Part shown: positions 60,588-64,000 of the stretch, piece by piece
How the letters are laid out: every line of letters begins with the position of its first letter
Position numbering within the stretch: position 1 is the first letter of the stretch
Source of the DNA: Serratia symbiotica
GTDB lineage: Bacteria; Pseudomonadota; Gammaproteobacteria; Enterobacterales; Enterobacteriaceae
DNA length: 64,000 nt
Assembly (NCBI GenBank): GCA_900016775.1
Contig: LN890288.1
Coordinates: forward strand, 558,001 to 622,000
Direction of reading: 5' to 3'
The notes under the pieces: generated by a model
The model's input: the letters and a program-made list of their open reading frames with translations, nothing else
The model's database searches: none
Told to the model about the DNA's origin: nothing
Translations under genes and position numbers: made by a program

Positions 60588-62057
60588 CTATTTTTTTTTA
60601 AAATTCATTTTTTCATATTTAATTATATGACTACCTTTAATAATTTTATATCCAAACCAAATAATTAAAAAAAGTGGTATACAAATATAAGTCGAAATTA
60701 CATTATACCAATCTATTTTATTTTCTAAAAATACATGATAATTTTGTCCTAATATAATCATCAAACATAAAAAAAAAGCAAAAATAGGTCCGAAAGGAAA
60801 AAAATAAGAATAATAAGATAATTGATTTAAATCATATCCTTGTAATATATAACCACGACGAAATCGATAATGACTAATAGCAATTCCTAACCAAGCAATA
60901 AAACCAGTCATACCAGAAGTATTTAAAAGCCACAAATATACTAAATTATTACCAAACATTGAACTTAAAAAACAAAAAGCTGCAATAATTGTTGTAATAT
61001 AAAGTGCATTACGTGGTACACCACTATGAGATAATTTCGAAAAAATACGTGGTGCTTTACCTTCTGTAGCTAAAGTAAACAACATACGAGTTGCAGCATA
61101 CATACCTGAATTTCCAGCAGATAAAATTGCAATCAGAATAACAATATTCATGATTGTAGCAGATGATAATAAACCTGCATTTTTAAAAATTAAAGTAAAT
61201 GGACTTAATGTACTATTTATAATATTAGTATATAATAATTGTAAATTTTTATAAGGCATCATAATACTAATAATCAAAATAGTAAGAATATAAAATAAAA
61301 GAATACGCCAAAATACTTGACGTATGGCATATGGAATATTTTTTCTTGGATTTTTAGATTCACTAGCTATAATACCAATCAATTCAGTACCTTGAAATGA
61401 AAAACCAACTATCATTGCTACATTTACTATTGCTGAAAATCCACCAACAAAAGGTGCTTCATCTATTATAAAATTTTTAAATCCACTATTTTCACCACCT
61501 TTAATTATACCAAAAATCATTAATATTCCAATACTAATAAACACAATTACAGTAATGACTTTTATTAAAGAAAACCAATATTCAGCTTCACCAAAACCTT
61601 TAACTGAAATATAATTTAATAAAAACATTAAACTAAGAAAAAAAAAACTCCAAATCCAACCTGGAATAGTCGGAAACCAATAAGACATTACAAATTGTGA
61701 TGCTACTAAATCAACTGCAATTGTTATAGCCCAATTATACCAATAATTCCAACCTAATGCAAAACCAAAACCTTCCTCAACATATTTTGTACCATAAGTA
61801 TAAAATGAACCAGATACCGGCATAAATGCCGCTAACTCTCCTAAACCAGTCATTAAAAAATATACCATTAAACCAATTAAAGAATAAGATAATAATGCCC
61901 CACCTGGACCAGATTGAGAAACAATTGTACCTGAAGCAACAAAAAGACCAGTTCCAATAGAACCACCAATAGCAATCATAGTTAAATGTCGAGCTTTTAA
62001 CTCACGACGTAATTTTGGAACTAAATATTCTATTTTTTTAACATCCTTATGGATCAT
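60588..62057 (-). CDS. lysP: Lysine-specific permease
   Basis: Amino acid/proton symporter of the APC family that imports lysine across the inner membrane. 489 aa, equal to E. coli LysP, with about 12 membrane segments. RRELKARHLTMIAIGGSIGT, FALGWNYWYNWA, GFSFQGTELIGI and NTSGMTGFIAWLGIAISHYR are near identical to LysP and distinguish it from other APC permeases. Strong conservation suggests the cell draws lysine from its host. A 26-base poly(A) run lies about 127 bp upstream of its start. Confidence 0.95.
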   Translation of the reverse strand: MIHKDVKKIEYLVPKLRRELKARHLTMIAIGGSIGTGLFVASGTIVSQSGPGGALLSYSLIGLMVYFLMTGLGELAAFMPVSGSFYTYGTKYVEEGFGFALGWNYWYNWAITIAVDLVASQFVMSYWFPTIPGWIWSFFFLSLMFLLNYISVKGFGEAEYWFSLIKVITVIVFISIGILMIFGIIKGGENSGFKNFIIDEAPFVGGFSAIVNVAMIVGFSFQGTELIGIIASESKNPRKNIPYAIRQVFWRILLFYILTILIISIMMPYKNLQLLYTNIINSTLSPFTLIFKNAGLLSSATIMNIVILIAILSAGNSGMYAATRMLFTLATEGKAPRIFSKLSHSGVPRNALYITTIIAAFCFLSSMFGNNLVYLWLLNTSGMTGFIAWLGIAISHYRFRRGYILQGYDLNQLSYYSYFFPFGPIFAFFLCLMIILGQNYHVFLENKIDWYNVISTYICIPLFLIIWFGYKIIKGSHIIKYEKMNFKKK

Positions 62058-62183
62058 ACTAACCCTTTATTTAAAATATAAATATCATTTAAAAATAATA
62101 TTATTTATTTAATTAAAAATATCAAATATAATATTATTTAATAATTTAAAATATTATTTAAAATTTTATAATTTTAATTTTAG

Positions 62184-62209
62184 AAAAAAAAAAAAAAAAA
62201 AAAAAAAAA
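62184..62209. repeat. 26-base poly(A) run upstream of lysP
   Basis: Uninterrupted A tract on the plus strand (T on the lysP coding strand) between lolA and lysP. It is longer than any other homopolymer in the window. Confidence 0.85.
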
Positions 62210-62300
62210 TTAAATAAATAATATTAATATTAATTAACTATAATTAATAATTTCTATATTAATTATAATTTTAAATAGTTAATAAAATATCATTAACATT

Positions 62301-62912
62301 TTATTTACGCTGATCATCTAACATTACTCCTTTTGGGATAATGAATATAAATTTATTAGAATTAATAAAAATATGTTTTTGATATTTTAATATATATGTA
62401 TTAATTTTTCCATCTTTCTCTATTGTAATAAATTGTTTTATAATACCATCTTTAGTAATATTAATAAAAAATTTTAATATATTGTCATTATCAAATTTTG
62501 GTATTAATTCAAAATTATCACCTTGTTGTTTAACATTATATTTTTTCCAATCATTAATGTTATTATGAAAAATTAATATAAACATCATTTGATTCATTAT
62601 TTTATTTAATCTAGTTGCAATTACTTGTTCAAGTAATAAATTATAAATCCATATAGTTTTACTATCAGAAATAATAACAATTTCATCTGGAAAAATAATA
62701 TGCCATTTAAAAAAATTTGGTCTTTTTATCCATAATTCACCTGTACTTTCTTGAATTATATCACCATTACTATTCTTAATATTTTGAGAAAATTTAGTAT
62801 AAATACTTTGTATTTTTTTTAAACGATTTTGTAAATTATTAGTAACATCTGCTAATACTGATGTAGATAAAAATCCTAAAAAAAAATAGCATCCAATTAA
62901 TAATTTTTTCAT
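62301..62912 (-). CDS. lolA: Outer-membrane lipoprotein carrier protein LolA
   Basis: Periplasmic chaperone that takes lipoproteins from LolCDE and delivers them to the outer membrane. 203 aa as in E. coli. The signal peptide (residues 1-21, ending VLA) precedes the mature fold: TKFSQNIKNSNGDIIQESTG, GELWIKRPNFFKWH and the SDSKTIWIYN strand are typical. It follows ftsK as in E. coli (ftsK-lolA-rarA-serS), but lysP rather than rarA comes next. It implies that lipoproteins are still sorted to the outer membrane. Confidence 0.95.
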   Translation of the reverse strand: MKKLLIGCYFFLGFLSTSVLADVTNNLQNRLKKIQSIYTKFSQNIKNSNGDIIQESTGELWIKRPNFFKWHIIFPDEIVIISDSKTIWIYNLLLEQVIATRLNKIMNQMMFILIFHNNINDWKKYNVKQQGDNFELIPKFDNDNILKFFINITKDGIIKQFITIEKDGKINTYILKYQKHIFINSNKFIFIIPKGVMLDDQRK

Positions 62913-63094
62913 TACTTAGATACCTATTACAATATTTTTAAAAATATTATTAATCAATTTTTATGCATTTACATTTGAAATGTACTAAATATGTTTAAAA
63001 TATAAATTAAATTTATTTCTTTATTAAAAATATTTTTTTAATTTTATATTTATTATTTATATAATAATTTTTAATTTTAAAAAATATTTCATAA

Positions 63095-63712
63095 TTATAT
63101 TTTATATTTTTTAAAAAAATTAATAATATTTAATATAAAAATTATTAATTTTTTAATAATTTTTAACCATAATAAACCTATAAATAATATTATACCTACT
63201 AATAAAAAACAGAATAATAATATTATTATATAAATATTACTAAATTTATATAATATAAAATTATTAAAAAAACTACCAATAATACCACCTATAGAAAAAT
63301 CATAAAAATTATTTTTATAAAATGCAAGTAAACTACAAGAAGAAAAAATTATCATAAATAAACCAATAAAACGTAATGAAATTAAAAAATAATTTATATA
63401 TTTTATTTTAATATATTCACAATAAATCATCCAATATAAACCTAACATCATTAAAGGAATTAAATAAGCTACTATTCCAAATATAAATAATAATATATCA
63501 GCTAACCAAGCACCAAAACTTCCACCAAAATTATGAATAGATTTATTCCATGTTATTTGCAACCAACTAGGATCAGAAGGTTCAAAACTAATCAATATAC
63601 CTATAAGATAAAAATAAAATATTATATTTAACATAAAAAAAAATTTAATTAAAAATTCATATTTATATATTTTTTTAAAAAAAATAATTTTGTTTATATA
63701 TTTATGATTCAA
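63095..63712 (-). CDS. ftsK: FtsK N-terminal membrane domain only
   Basis: In E. coli FtsK (1329 aa), the first 200 or so residues form a four-helix membrane domain essential for septum assembly, followed by a linker and a DNA-translocating motor. This 205-aa protein aligns with just that domain: SFEPSDPSW after the first helix, the IHNFGGSFGAWLADILLFIF segment, the YINYFLISLRFIGL segment and SIGGIIGSFF. It ends in KKYKI after the fourth helix. Only 180 bp of A/T separate it from lolA, so linker and motor are deleted rather than frameshifted. I infer retained division function without chromosome pumping. Confidence 0.9.
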   Translation of the reverse strand: MNHKYINKIIFFKKIYKYEFLIKFFFMLNIIFYFYLIGILISFEPSDPSWLQITWNKSIHNFGGSFGAWLADILLFIFGIVAYLIPLMMLGLYWMIYCEYIKIKYINYFLISLRFIGLFMIIFSSCSLLAFYKNNFYDFSIGGIIGSFFNNFILYKFSNIYIIILLFCFLLVGIILFIGLLWLKIIKKLIIFILNIINFFKKYKI

Positions 63713-63853
63713 AAATATTCTCCAATTTTTTATTAAAAAATAAAATAAATAAATTTAATAATATATTAAAATATTAAAATATAAAATTATATATATTAAA
63801 TTTTTAAAAAAAAAATTATATATTAAAATAATATTTTTATTTTAAAATAAATC

Positions 63854-63881
63854 TTGACACTATAAAATATATATATATTAT
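63854..63881 (+). promoter_or_regulatory. Promoter of tRNA-Ser
   Basis: TTGACA, a 16-bp spacer, then TATTAT, about 33 bp before the tRNA. A consensus -35 box is very rare in the window, and the same box pair (TTGACT/TATTAT, 16 bp) serves the rRNA operon. Confidence 0.75.
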
Positions 63882-63914
63882 TTATAAATTATAAAAATAT
63901 TAATTTATCTTCAG

Positions 63915-63999
63915 GGAGGAATGGCCGAGTGGTTTAAGGCAACGGTCTTGAAAACCGTCAATGGGAAACTATTCCAGAGTTCGAATCTCTGTTCCTCCA
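63915..63999 (+). tRNA. tRNA-Ser (TGA)
   Basis: Class II cloverleaf starting GGAGGAATGGCCGAGTGGTT, anticodon stem CGGTC around TGA, long variable arm, T-arm AGAGTTCGAATCTCT, acceptor 3' side TTCCTCC. Complete within the window apart from CCA. Confidence 0.95.
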
Positions 64000-64000
64000 T

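Overview
The window is a stretch of the chromosome of a very A+T-rich gammaproteobacterium of the Enterobacterales type, almost certainly an obligate insect endosymbiont with a strongly reduced genome. Proteins of the core machinery (RpoB, RpoC, EF-Tu, FtsH, LysP, GlmM, BioB) align nearly gap-free with Escherichia coli. Gene order follows recognisable E. coli blocks with members missing. Intergenic DNA is long and close to pure A/T, and I see no mobile elements, phage, CRISPR or defence genes. Biotin genes (bioB, bioD) and a full-length BirA fit a vitamin-provisioning symbiont, but the host cannot be read from the sequence.

Layout. 1-6.7 kb: central carbon genes fbaA (cut by the window edge), pgk, tkt and gpmA, plus tmRNA and tRNA-Asp/Glu. 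7.3-21.4 kb: rpoC, rpoB, rplL, rplJ, rplA, rplK, nusG, secE, tuf and four tRNAs, all on the minus strand in the E. coli order thrU-tyrU-glyT-thrT-tufB-secE-nusG-rplKAJL-rpoBC. 22-28.9 kb: coaA, birA, murB, polA, dsbA. 29-34.4 kb: an rRNA operon (16S-tRNA-Ile-tRNA-Ala-23S-5S) with promoter, boxA sites and RNase III processing stems still readable, preceded by gmhB. 35.5-44.5 kb (plus strand): rplU-rpmA-obgE, greA, rlmE-ftsH, glmM, smrB. 44.6-63.7 kb (minus strand): plsC, bioD, bioB, a shortened tamB, apbE, aspS, tusA, lysP, lolA and an N-terminal-only ftsK, separated by gene-free gaps of 1.3, 1.9 and 3.3 kb. The window ends with a complete tRNA-Ser.

I found no new multi-gene system. The interest lies in how the minimal machinery has been altered. 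Pol I has lost three of its four 3'-5' exonuclease metal ligands, while the polymerase and 5'-nuclease residues remain. FtsK is reduced to exactly the division-essential membrane domain. TamB has lost the C-terminal domain that meets TamA, next to a tamA-sized empty gap. DsbA has CSHC instead of CPHC. AspRS carries Lys in place of the flipping-loop Glu171. ApbE has lost its lipobox cysteine. The tmRNA tag has Lys in place of Glu. A sigma-32-like promoter is preserved before rlmE-ftsH. The rRNA operon joins the E. coli rrnH upstream flank to the rrnA downstream flank.

All positions were read by eye from the sequence. Alignments to E. coli proteins are from memory of those families and no search was run.
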